A stretch of DNA of 64,000 nucleotides. Source: Nitrospira sp. (GTDB taxonomy: Bacteria > Nitrospirota > Nitrospiria > Nitrospirales > Nitrospiraceae). Where the stretch lies: assembly GCA_005116745.1 (NCBI GenBank), contig SWDS01000010.1:1-64000 (forward strand), read 5' to 3'. How positions within the stretch are numbered: the first letter of the stretch is position 1; each line of letters starts with the position of its first letter. This document shows, in pieces, positions 1-7,164 of the stretch. The notes under the pieces are model-generated. The model ran no database searches. It was not told the origin of the DNA and saw only the letters and a program-made list of their open reading frames with translations. The position numbers and the translations under genes are program-made.

Positions 1-229
1 CCCCCCCCCCTACCCCCAAAATGCAGTTATCCACAGGGGGCGAGGGACCCCCACAGCTTACGCTCACAGATTCTGACCCCTTAAAAGTACCTGGAGGCCG
101 CCCACACCCGCATGTCAACCATGGAGAAGGCTAGAGGTGCTCCCCATCAATATGTTCAGTGTGGGCCTATATTAATCAATCAAATATGATTTATAATAGC
201 TACATAACTTAACTGAAGGAGAAGTATTT
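1..229. other. Non-coding start of window with one DnaA-box-like site
   Basis: No convincing gene is seen. It begins with a run of cytosines and holds a perfect TTATCCACA at 27-35, which equals the strong DnaA-box consensus. A TATAAT at 192-197 is a possible -10 box for the gene starting at 230, but no good -35 box is present. A single DnaA box may be chance. Confidence 0.35.
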
Positions 230-637
230 ATGCGTCTCATCACTGCGAAAGAATACATGAAACTAGACCGGTCACCGGGTTCACCCCTGCACAACAAACC
301 GTTTGAACCGTATTGGAAACTGGTCAAAGGCTGTTTGAGTAAACGGGACCACTTAAAAGAGGTCGTGGTGGATGCGATGTTAAATGGCATCCCGCTCAAC
401 GATCCGGCCAAGCTTCGTAGGGCGGGGGAGTGGGAGGTCCGAGGATGGCTTACGTCTGAGGCCGTGCGTGAGTACTGCCGAGTGAACGGGTTCAGGCGTG
501 TGTTCCCACAAGCGAAGGACACCTGGCATGTCACAGGCCAGATCGAATCCCCGTCCGTAAGGTCCTTGAACCCTTGCACGCATGGGGAGAGGCGTGGAGC
601 GAGCAAAGACTGCACCGCTACCACTGTCGCCGAATAG
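230..637 (+). CDS. Hypothetical protein of the integrated element
   Basis: A 135-residue protein with no recognised domain. It is basic, with many Arg and Lys, and holds a helix-rich middle part (about residues 30-90). The start is well supported: AAGGAGAAG lies just upstream of the ATG. The last third (from about residue 105) is rich in Ser, Thr, Cys and Arg and looks less ordered. An overlapping minus-strand frame at 172-657 lacks a ribosome-binding site and has a composition typical of a shadow, so the + strand reading is preferred. It stands alone, with 680 non-coding bases after it. The function is unknown; a DNA-binding or element-maintenance role is only a guess from the context. Confidence 0.55.
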   Translation: MRLITAKEYMKLDRSPGSPLHNKPFEPYWKLVKGCLSKRDHLKEVVVDAMLNGIPLNDPAKLRRAGEWEVRGWLTSEAVREYCRVNGFRRVFPQAKDTWHVTGQIESPSVRSLNPCTHGERRGASKDCTATTVAE

Positions 638-1318
638 GAGAAGGTACAGGGTGCCACCTTGAAGACGAATTATGATCCAGCTACTTGCTGCCGGTGCTTT
701 TGCATGACCGGTGATCCTCTCCCGTGATCCTGCCCTGGACTACGAGCAGACCTAGGGTGAGCCGAACCCTGATCTGTGTCTAGGCCGACCACTCCCTGCA
801 CGCCGGTGCACCGTCACCGAACGATATGACGACATCTGCGCCAGAATGCGCTTCTTTGCTGGACCTGGTTCTGTGAATCAGCGCGACCGTAGCGGGCTTC
901 AAGACGCGTTGTGACCCCGCAAGACGGCCTAGGCCAGCCAATCCCCCGCGAGAATACTCCCCCCCTTACTTCGTCCGGTTCGTTGGGTAAGGGAGGGCGT
1001 TGCATTGTCACGCCCCAGGAGGCCCACCGTCAGCCGTGATAGGGCAGTGCCCGGCACGTTGCATCACCAAGTGAATCAACGGTAATAGCGCATTTGTGAT
1101 AAGTAAAAACCCTAAGACCTGTATAATGCTTGGGAGAGACGATTAGACGAAGCCTCCTGGGCAAGACGTGGACGCCTGGTTAAGGCTGAGCTTGGGGCAG
1201 GGGGGGGAAGGACACATGACTCGTGAGGCAATTCAATGACTTCCGATGATGCCGAGGTGGCCCACACAGGTTCCCCTGAAGGCCGCCAAGGTATGAGGAA
1301 AGGAGGGGAGATCTAGCT
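638..1318. other. Non-coding stretch within the element
   Basis: No open frame here has a ribosome-binding site and plausible protein content; the minus frames at 814-1011 and 1180-1473 look like chance. A TATAAT at 1122-1127 is a possible -10 box for the gene at 1319, without a clear -35 partner. No strong hairpins or tandem repeats were noticed. Confidence 0.4.
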
Positions 1319-1681
1319 ATGTCATACGCTGATCCGACATGTCCGAAGTGCGGGGCAACGCTTACGGGGGTTGGGGGTTCCGTAGACCCGCTGTTTGATT
1401 TGAAGGTAGCCGCAGCCTTGATTCCGATGCGGTACGCCTCGCTGAAGAAGTTCCTCTGTCGGCACAAGGCCATGTTCCCCGCCCGCTACCGGCTGGCAGG
1501 GGACCGGCGCCGTCGGCGGTTGTTGTCGGTGACGGGGATCAACAAGATCCGCGAGACGGTTATCCGAGGGCCGGACCGTCCGACGTTTGATGAGCTACTG
1601 GCACAATTCGACGCGACCCTGAAGTTTCAGGCGGGTGGGGGGCCTGCCGTGACAGGCGACCCCTGGTCCCTGCCTGAGTAG
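1319..1681 (+). CDS. Small zinc-ribbon / helix-turn-helix-like protein
   Basis: A 120-residue protein. It opens with a Cys-x-x-Cys knuckle (CPKCGA, residues 8-13), which could bind zinc, although no second Cys pair is visible. Residues about 25-75 resemble the MerR/excisionase-type helix-turn-helix: a short alpha-rich segment followed by a very Arg-rich wing (DRRRRRLLS). The ATG is preceded by AAAGGAGGGG. It lies ahead of the ATPase gene and may act as a DNA-binding accessory protein of the element. Function is inferred only from composition and context. Confidence 0.55.
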   Translation: MSYADPTCPKCGATLTGVGGSVDPLFDLKVAAALIPMRYASLKKFLCRHKAMFPARYRLAGDRRRRRLLSVTGINKIRETVIRGPDRPTFDELLAQFDATLKFQAGGGPAVTGDPWSLPE

Positions 1682-1839
1682 GCACGAGACGAGAGCACAA
1701 CCTTTAACTATGAGGAGGCGATTCGATGCCAGTGTAAGAGTCCACATTCGATGAGCCGGTTGAACTCGGTGTGTCTGCGTCATATGTGACGCGCATTGTT
1801 GGCATAAACCATCAACCCCTTTACGAAAGGAGGAGCATC

Positions 1840-3348
1840 ATGGAGTCATTCAGCAGTGGGAATGAGGTGCAGTCGGGATCTACGAACGGGACTGGTGGCA
1901 ACACAGCGATTGCAGTCCCCGATCTGAAAACAGTCCGTCGCACGGTTCAGAAGCACTTCCCAAGCCTATGGGCAGCCGTGGAAGTATCGCTTTCCGCATG
2001 TGCCACGTTACTACTCAAGGACAATGTGAACCCTGTCACGATGATTATTGTGGGGCCTCCCTCAGCAGGCAAAACAACGGTGACGAATATGTTTGAGGAG
2101 GCCCAATGGAACGGTCAAACGCTCTGTTATCGCTCTGACGGGTTCACGCCTGCCTCATTTGTCAGCCACTCGGCCAAGGCTTCGAGAGGTGAACTGGAGA
2201 AAATTGATCTTCTTCCTAAGATCAAGAATCGAGTCTTGCTGACGCCGGAGTTGGCGCCGATTTTTCGAGGCGACCAGGATGAACTTACGAGGCGGTTTGC
2301 TACTTTAACCCGTGTGCTGGATGGCCAAGGCTTGAAGACTGATAGTGGCACCCATGGAGAACGCGGGTACGAGGGTGAGTACGTGTTCGTATGGATCGGC
2401 GCCACGACGCCATTTGACGGGCAGGTATGGAAGGTGATGGCGCAATTGGGGAGCCGATTGTTTTTCCTGCTCTTGGACACTGGAGGCCACTCAACATCGA
2501 AGGAGACGCTAGACGACCTTATTGCCTCTCATCAGGGCATTTCATATGCAGTGAAATTACAAGAATGTAAAAGTGTCACCGGAGCGTTTCTGACTGCCCT
2601 CTTCACGCACCATAGAGGGCCTCGCCAGGTCGAGTGGGAATCAAGTCACAATCCTCAAGTTGTTCTGGAAGGCATCGGGCGGTTCGCGATGTTAATAGCA
2701 CAAATGCGGACACCCTATGAACCAGATAGCAAACCGGAGAAGGAGGACCCTAAACGGGCTAATTCGGTTCTCTATAACTTAGCCTGTGGTCATGCCCTCG
2801 TTCACGGGCGGACTGTCCTGACAGAGGCCGACCTTCCCATGGTGTCTCAAGTGGCCTTGTCTTCGCTGCCGAGGCAACGGCGGGCATTGTGGATTGCATT
2901 CGCTCAGCAGAATGGCAAGCCATTAACTGTGCAGCAAGCCATGACTGCTCTGAAAGTCTGTCGCCACACGGCAGAGACTCGCATGAAGGAGATGGAGTGG
3001 CTGGGGGTGGCGACATTCACTACCCCAGGTAACGGGCAGGCCTCCACATTACTCGTACATCCAGACTGGTCCTGGTTCGTTTCTGGCACAGGGCGCGAGT
3101 TCGTGCTTGGGACAACCTGGCAAAATTCCGGGGATGCGTGCGAGCCTGGCACCATTTCACCTAGTACAAGTCCAGAAAGAGAAGAAAGAAGAGGAGACGC
3201 ACACGCACCCCCTAAGAATTGCCAGGTTCATCTATTGGCAGTGGGAACCCCGTCAACCCGAGCCCGCCTTGAGTGGGCAGCTTTGGGGAGTGAGGCGGCG
3301 ACCTCAGCTTCACGCAACAATGACGAGATACAGCCAGAGGGTGTGTAA
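1840..3348 (+). CDS. P-loop ATPase with C-terminal winged helix, probable element replication protein
   Basis: A 502-residue protein. A clear Walker A motif (GPPSAGKT, residues 72-79, Lys78) follows a hydrophobic strand. An acidic segment after a hydrophobic strand (VLLTPELAP) is a possible Walker B region, and an Arg-rich segment follows. Residues about 365-435 look like a winged helix (QQAMTALKVCRHTAETRMKE). This layout fits the helicase, primase-helicase or DnaC-like loaders that small integrative elements carry, but no single family is certain. The start at 1840 is chosen because AAAGGAGGAGC lies right before it; the same frame is open 69 bases further upstream with no good ribosome site. 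The C-terminal 80 residues look disordered. Confidence 0.7.
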   Translation: MESFSSGNEVQSGSTNGTGGNTAIAVPDLKTVRRTVQKHFPSLWAAVEVSLSACATLLLKDNVNPVTMIIVGPPSAGKTTVTNMFEEAQWNGQTLCYRSDGFTPASFVSHSAKASRGELEKIDLLPKIKNRVLLTPELAPIFRGDQDELTRRFATLTRVLDGQGLKTDSGTHGERGYEGEYVFVWIGATTPFDGQVWKVMAQLGSRLFFLLLDTGGHSTSKETLDDLIASHQGISYAVKLQECKSVTGAFLTALFTHHRGPRQVEWESSHNPQVVLEGIGRFAMLIAQMRTPYEPDSKPEKEDPKRANSVLYNLACGHALVHGRTVLTEADLPMVSQVALSSLPRQRRALWIAFAQQNGKPLTVQQAMTALKVCRHTAETRMKEMEWLGVATFTTPGNGQASTLLVHPDWSWFVSGTGREFVLGTTWQNSGDACEPGTISPSTSPEREERRGDAHAPPKNCQVHLLAVGTPSTRARLEWAALGSEAATSASRNNDEIQPEGV

Positions 3349-3361
3349 GAGGGGGTGCACA

Positions 3362-3553
3362 ATGGACAACACAGAACACGCACAGATAGACCGTTATATC
3401 AATGCACCTGAATTAGGCACCTGCTACGGTGATAGCTCGTTCACTATTCACCGCCTTCGGACGCGAGAGTTGCCCTGTGTGGGGAGTGAGCGAGGGCGAC
3501 GGCATCACGTGGGTTCAGTAGTTATCCCTGAACACCTGAGCGAGTCACAGTAG
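3362..3553 (+). CDS. Small hypothetical protein
   Basis: A 63-residue frame that starts 13 bases after the ATPase stop. The ribosome site is GGGGGTG, six bases or so before the ATG. The protein is mixed polar with several His and Arg and shows no domain. It sits in line between the ATPase and the excisionase-like gene and is probably cotranscribed with both. The frame extends upstream to 3107 into the ATPase gene, but that part is a shadow. Whether it is translated is uncertain. Confidence 0.35.
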   Translation: MDNTEHAQIDRYINAPELGTCYGDSSFTIHRLRTRELPCVGSERGRRHHVGSVVIPEHLSESQ

Positions 3554-3561
3554 GTCACATC

Positions 3562-3891
3562 ATGGCTGAAGTCGTCTCTCATACCGAACGAGATAGGGAC
3601 CCCGCAACTGTCTCGTTCGTTGAGATACAACAAGAAGCTCCGCCACAGGCCATGGTAAAGCCTAAGCGGGGGGCGTCTGTGAAGCACAGAGCAACCAGGC
3701 CAGAAGGCTATAAGCGGCTCTATTCCATTACTGAGGCCGGTCACTACCTTGGCCGGTCCTCGTGGTCTGTGAGGCGATTAGTATGGGCGGGGGCATTACC
3801 CCAGGTTCGTGCCGGAGGTCGCGTGCATCTGGATATCCGGGACTTGGATGAGTTCATCGAACAGAACAAAGTACGGGAGGAGTCAGGGTGA
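3562..3891 (+). CDS. Excisionase-like HTH DNA-binding protein
   Basis: A 109-residue protein. Residues 52-100 match the HTH_17/excisionase pattern: YSITEAGHYLGRSSWSVRRL, then a short wing with a basic turn (VRAGGRVHLDI) and the usual ending DLDEFIEQ. This fold binds DNA next to attachment sites and turns integrase towards excision, or acts as a local regulator. The first 50 residues look disordered and basic. It lies two genes before the integrase, in the same direction, as expected for an excisionase. The ribosome site is weak. A role as recombination directionality factor is inferred from family and position. Confidence 0.65.
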   Translation: MAEVVSHTERDRDPATVSFVEIQQEAPPQAMVKPKRGASVKHRATRPEGYKRLYSITEAGHYLGRSSWSVRRLVWAGALPQVRAGGRVHLDIRDLDEFIEQNKVREESG

Positions 3892-3907
3892 TACGCTGAT
3901 CGTCGGC

Positions 3908-3937
3908 TTGACAAGGGGACAGAGTAGGTGTTATCTG
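3908..3937 (+). promoter_or_regulatory. Probable promoter of the XRE repressor gene
   Basis: A perfect TTGACA lies at 3908-3913 and TATCTG at 3932-3937, 18 bases apart. The -35 box is strong and the -10 weak. The start point would fall near 3944, only a few bases before the ATG at 3948, which would give a leaderless or nearly leaderless transcript, as known for the lambda cI gene from PRM. Confidence 0.45.
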
Positions 3938-3947
3938 ATACGATAAC
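3930..3947. promoter_or_regulatory. Perfect inverted repeat, likely repressor operator
   Basis: GTTATC, six bases, GATAAC form a perfect palindrome that ends directly at the ATG of the XRE-type gene and overlaps the presumed -10 region. The size and place fit an operator for the dimeric HTH protein encoded just downstream, giving autorepression. This is inferred from position and symmetry. Confidence 0.55.
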
Positions 3948-4130
3948 ATGAAGATCAAAGCTATTCGAGAGGAGCAAGGGCTGTCGCTCCGAGCACTGGC
4001 GGCCAAGGCCAAGATGGGGTATCCGTACCTGTGCAATGTGGAGAACGGGAAGGCGGACCCCTCACTGAGTACGCTCAGACGTTTGGCCAAGGCCTTAAGG
4101 GTCACCGTAGGGGAGCTGATAGACGAGTAA
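3948..4130 (+). CDS. XRE/Cro-family transcriptional regulator
   Basis: A 60-residue protein that is almost only a helix-turn-helix domain of the Cro/C1 type: residues 4-58 with LRALAAKAKMGYPYL as the recognition part, then NGKADPSLSTLRRLAKAL and GELIDE. The pattern is that of small repressors in phages and mobile elements. No ribosome-binding site precedes the ATG; a palindrome abuts it instead, so the message may be leaderless and the gene autoregulated. Its stop is ten bases before the integrase start, so it probably forms a unit with the integrase and controls it. Confidence 0.8.
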   Translation: MKIKAIREEQGLSLRALAAKAKMGYPYLCNVENGKADPSLSTLRRLAKALRVTVGELIDE

Positions 4131-4139
4131 GGAGGCACT

Positions 4140-5408
4140 ATGGGCATGCTGTATCGGCGAAAGAAGCGTGATTCAGTCACCGGTCTTCTCGTAGCGCAGG
4201 GGCCCTGGTGGATCAAGTTTTATGACAATGGCCGCCCCATTCGTGAAAGCACTGGGACCACTGATAGAACAGAAGCTCGCCGCCGATTGAAGGAGAAGGA
4301 AGGCAAGGTTTCTGAGGGGCTCTATCAAGGGCCACAGGTCGAGCGGACGAAGTTTGAGGATCTTGTACAGGGAATCAAGCAAGACTATACGTTGAACGAA
4401 CGGAAATCATCACGGCGGCTCAATGACTACATTACGCATTTGTCTACCTCGTTCGGCCAGATGAGAGCGAGGGCCATCACAACAGACAAGATTACGGCAT
4501 ACATCGCAAAGCGGCGAGAACAGGGGGCCGCAAACGGAACGATCAACCGTGAGCTTGGATGCTTGAAACGAATGTTCAAGCTGGCTCATCAGCAGACCCC
4601 GCCGAAGGTAGCGCGTATTCCCCATATTCCCATGCTTGAAGAACACAACGTTCGTTCAGGATTTCTGGAGCATGAGGACTTTCTGGCCTTGAGAGGTGCA
4701 TTGCCCGACTATGCCAAGGTTGCCGTGACGTTGGCCTACTATAGCGGCATGCGGATGGGGGAAGTATGTTCACTCGAATGGAAGCAGATCAATTGGACTG
4801 AGGGGAAGCTGTACCTTCGGGCACAGGAGACAAAAACGAATACTCCAAGAATTCTATATCTCACTGGCGACTTGCTGAAGGTTCTATCCGCCTGGAAGGG
4901 GCACTGTGAGAAGAAATGGCCGTCCTGCCAGTGGATTTGCCATAGGGGAGGGATACGGCTTGAAAGCCTAAAGCATTCCTGGCGTAACGCTTGTCAGCGT
5001 GTCGGATTAGGTACGATGGTCAAGGATGAGGAGACAGGTGAACTGGTTTGGAAGGGGCCTATCCCTCACGACTTCCGCCGAACTGCGGTTCGGAACATGG
5101 TGAGGGCGGGGATACCTGAGAAGATTGCTATGGCTATCTCAGGACACAAGACCCGTTCGGTTTTTGATCGATACAACATCGTAAATGAAACTGACCTGGC
5201 GAGAGCCGCAAAAAGCCTGTCTGACTACTTCGAGCGAGAAAAACAAATGAGTATGGGCACACTGGCGGGCACACTCATCGAAGCCGCTCAATTACCGACT
5301 AGTGATGAAGACCCTGAACTTGTTGGAATGTCAGCGGGAAGTATGGAGCTGGCGAGAGGAATCGAACCTCCAACCTGCGGTTTACAAAACCGCTGCTCTG
5401 CCGATTGA
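4140..5408 (+). CDS. Tyrosine recombinase / site-specific integrase
   Basis: A 422-residue phage-type integrase. The N-terminal part (about 1-70) resembles the arm-binding domain, about 70-165 is the SAM-like core-binding domain, and about 170-370 the catalytic domain. The catalytic set is visible: Arg205 (SGMRMGE), His310 and Arg313 (PHDFRR), His336 (SGHKTRS) and the nucleophile Tyr345 (DRYNI). AAGGAGG stands seven bases before the ATG. The last 20 residues are read antisense through the tRNA-Thr gene, which is known for integrases whose attachment site lies in the tRNA. It should catalyse insertion into, and excision from, this tRNA. Confidence 0.92.
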   Translation: MGMLYRRKKRDSVTGLLVAQGPWWIKFYDNGRPIRESTGTTDRTEARRRLKEKEGKVSEGLYQGPQVERTKFEDLVQGIKQDYTLNERKSSRRLNDYITHLSTSFGQMRARAITTDKITAYIAKRREQGAANGTINRELGCLKRMFKLAHQQTPPKVARIPHIPMLEEHNVRSGFLEHEDFLALRGALPDYAKVAVTLAYYSGMRMGEVCSLEWKQINWTEGKLYLRAQETKTNTPRILYLTGDLLKVLSAWKGHCEKKWPSCQWICHRGGIRLESLKHSWRNACQRVGLGTMVKDEETGELVWKGPIPHDFRRTAVRNMVRAGIPEKIAMAISGHKTRSVFDRYNIVNETDLARAAKSLSDYFEREKQMSMGTLAGTLIEAAQLPTSDEDPELVGMSAGSMELARGIEPPTCGLQNRCSAD

Positions 5409-5419
5409 GCTACGCCAGC
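5347..5419 (-). tRNA. tRNA-Thr (anticodon TGT)
   Basis: Read on the minus strand, the 73 bases fold as a standard cloverleaf. The acceptor stem is GCTGGCG with CGCCAGC, the D arm GCTC/GAGC, the anticodon stem GCGGT/ACCGC with loop TTTGTAA (anticodon TGT, threonine ACA codons), a five-base variable loop, and a T arm with loop TTCGATT. No CCA is encoded. The integrase gene runs into its 3' half from the other strand, so this tRNA is the likely integration site and was restored on insertion. Confidence 0.95.
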
Positions 5420-5452
5420 CTGCTTGCGAATTGAGTCCACACGTCGCATCGC

Positions 5453-5482
5453 ACAGTACCAATGGGCTGGAGAATCTGTCAA
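5453..5482 (-). promoter_or_regulatory. Probable tRNA-Thr promoter
   Basis: On the minus strand TTGACA (5482-5477) is followed after 18 bases by TACTGT (5458-5453). The start point would fall near 5446, about 27 bases before the mature 5' end of the tRNA. The -35 box is perfect and the -10 box weak. Confidence 0.45.
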
Positions 5483-5594
5483 GAAGTCTCCCACCCATCA
5501 GATCGCAGCCAAGTAACTGATATAACTTGCATTAGATACCATGGGTCATTATTCTAACCCCGCATCGAGGTTCGTATTCCAAATGGTATCACCT

Positions 5595-7046
5595 ATGAGT
5601 CAAGCCCACGTGCTCGTTGTCGATGACGACCCTGCCGTCCGGGATGTTCTGCAGGAAGTCCTGAGGCAGGAGGAGTATTGCGTCTCTACAGCCGAGGACG
5701 GTGCGGCGGCAATCCAGGCGGTGAAGGACTCGGTGATTCACATCGTGATCACTGATTTTCAGCTGCCCGATATCGATGGACTTGAGATCATCGATCGCCT
5801 GGCGAAGCTCGACGCAAAGATCATTCCCATCATGATGACCGGATTCGGTACGATTGAAACCGCGGTCCGGGCCATGAAGTCTGGCGCATTTGACTTCATC
5901 ACCAAGCCGTTTGACCTTGAAACTGTGGCCGTGGTGGTTCGGAAGGCGGCAGAGTTCCTTCGGCTTCGACAAGAAAACCATCTCTTGCGGAAGGCCGTAC
6001 GCGATCAATATCGACTTGAACATCTGGTGGGCGCCAGCGAGCCGATCCAACAGGTGATGGAGTTTGTCCACAAAGTCGCCGACAGCGATAGCACGGTGAT
6101 GATTCAAGGCGAAAGCGGTACCGGCAAGGAGTTGGTGGCGCGGATGCTCCACTTCAATAGTCTTCGCAAGGATCGTCCGTTGGTCCCGGTGAACTGTGGC
6201 GCGATCCCTGAAAATTTGTTGGAGTCGGAACTCTTTGGGCATGAAAAAGGCGCGTTCACAGGAGCCACGCACTCGCGAATGGGACGTTTTGAACTGGCAA
6301 ACGGGGGGACCATCTTCCTCGATGAAATCGGCGAAATGAGCTTGCCCTTACAAGTGAAAATTCTTCGAGTGTTACAAGAACGGGAATTTGAACGCGTCGG
6401 CGGAAATCGGACGATTCATGTGGATGTGCGGATTATTGCCGCGACGAATCAGGATTTGGAAACGCTGGTTGAAGAAAAGCGATTTCGTAAAGATCTATTC
6501 TATCGGCTCAATGTGATCCCTATCGTGATTCCCCCTCTACGAGAACGCCGGAGCGATATTCCGCTCCTGATCGACCATTTCCTGACTCGCTTCAATCAGA
6601 CCAAGCACACGCAGGTGTCAGGCCTTGCTCCCGATGTGCTGCACATGTTGACCGAGTACGACTGGCCTGGCAACATTCGGGAATTAGAGAACATGATCGA
6701 GCGATTGGTCGTGCTGAAGAAGCAGGGCGTCCTGTCCGTTGGAGATTTACCTGAGAAAATCTGTCGGAGGCCGCCGGTCCCTGAGCTCAAGGAGCAGTTC
6801 ATCCGGTTCAGTGAGGACGGCATCAATCTTTCCAGAGAGGTTGAACAGTACGAAAAACATCTCATCATGGAAGCCCTGCGGAAAGCTAATGGCGTCACCT
6901 CGCGGGCAGCGCAGTTGCTCCACTTGAACCGGACGACGTTGGTTGAAAAGCTGAAACGTAAAGGGGTGGATCCACGATCTCAATTGGAAACCCTCCCGCT
7001 CTGGCCACGCTCTTCCAGTCAAAAGATTGACGACCTATCGACCTAG
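5595..7046 (+). CDS. Sigma-54-dependent response regulator (NtrC family), probable flagellar master activator
   Basis: A receiver domain (about 1-120, phospho-acceptor Asp54, acidic pocket DDD at 10-12) is followed by an AAA+ sigma-54 activation domain with GESGTGKE, the sigma-54 contact loop GAFTGA and Walker B LDEIGE. A Fis-type helix-turn-helix (RAAQLLHLNRTTLVEKL) ends the protein. It activates sigma-54 RNA polymerase by ATP hydrolysis. No kinase gene is adjacent, and the next operon begins with a sigma-54-like promoter, so an FlrA/FleQ-like top position in the cascade is plausible. Unlike FleQ, the receiver looks intact. The frame is open upstream to 5541 with ATGs at 5541 and 5583; none has a good ribosome site, so the start is uncertain. 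Confidence 0.85.
   Translation: MSQAHVLVVDDDPAVRDVLQEVLRQEEYCVSTAEDGAAAIQAVKDSVIHIVITDFQLPDIDGLEIIDRLAKLDAKIIPIMMTGFGTIETAVRAMKSGAFDFITKPFDLETVAVVVRKAAEFLRLRQENHLLRKAVRDQYRLEHLVGASEPIQQVMEFVHKVADSDSTVMIQGESGTGKELVARMLHFNSLRKDRPLVPVNCGAIPENLLESELFGHEKGAFTGATHSRMGRFELANGGTIFLDEIGEMSLPLQVKILRVLQEREFERVGGNRTIHVDVRIIAATNQDLETLVEEKRFRKDLFYRLNVIPIVIPPLRERRSDIPLLIDHFLTRFNQTKHTQVSGLAPDVLHMLTEYDWPGNIRELENMIERLVVLKKQGVLSVGDLPEKICRRPPVPELKEQFIRFSEDGINLSREVEQYEKHLIMEALRKANGVTSRAAQLLHLNRTTLVEKLKRKGVDPRSQLETLPLWPRSSSQKIDDLST
7018..7031. promoter_or_regulatory. Palindrome GTCAA-N4-TTGAC, possible activator site
   Basis: The perfect inverted repeat lies inside the end of the regulator gene, about 105 bp before the -24/-12 promoter at 7135. 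Enhancer sites of NtrC-type activators usually lie 80-200 bp upstream. As I recall it, the Pseudomonas FleQ binding sequence also has GTCAA and TTGAC arms with four bases between. That it is the site of the regulator encoded at 5595 is inference. Confidence 0.4.
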
Positions 7047-7134
7047 CCGATGCCAATCCTGACGCGATCTATCCAAGTTCTCGATTTGCCTCGATAACTC
7101 ATCTGATTTCATGAGAGTTTTCGAACTGTCTCCA

Positions 7135-7150
7135 GGGCATGAGCTTTGCT
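7135..7150 (+). promoter_or_regulatory. Sigma-54-type promoter of the TPR-kinase-regulator operon
   Basis: GGGCATGAGCTTTGCT matches the consensus TGGCACGN4TTGCW at GGCA, at the G before the spacer and at all of TTGCT. Start of transcription would be near 7161, just before the GTG at 7165, which leaves almost no leader; this oddity lowers the confidence somewhat. Confidence 0.55.
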
Positions 7151-7164
7151 GATGCCCTATCGCC

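Larger units (their letters stand above)
1..5408. mobile_element. Right end of an integrated element at tRNA-Thr (left end outside window)
   Basis: The segment groups small unknown proteins, a replication-type ATPase, an excisionase-like protein, an XRE repressor and a tyrosine recombinase, and it ends exactly in a tRNA-Thr gene. This is the usual arrangement of integrative elements that use the 3' part of a tRNA as attachment site. The genes are spaced loosely and have long non-coding gaps, unlike the packed flagellar operons to the right. No second copy of the tRNA 3' part was seen between 1 and 5340, so the other attachment site should lie left of the window. No transfer genes or phage structural genes are visible, so the type of element (satellite phage, genomic island, ICE remnant) cannot be decided here. 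Confidence 0.75.

Noticed and set aside
172-657. 161-residue minus-strand frame
   Set aside because: It overlaps the + strand gene at 230, which has a good ribosome site; this one has none and looks like a shadow.
1-5340. Second attachment site (direct repeat of the tRNA 3' part)
   Set aside because: Looked for by eye and not found; it should lie outside the window.
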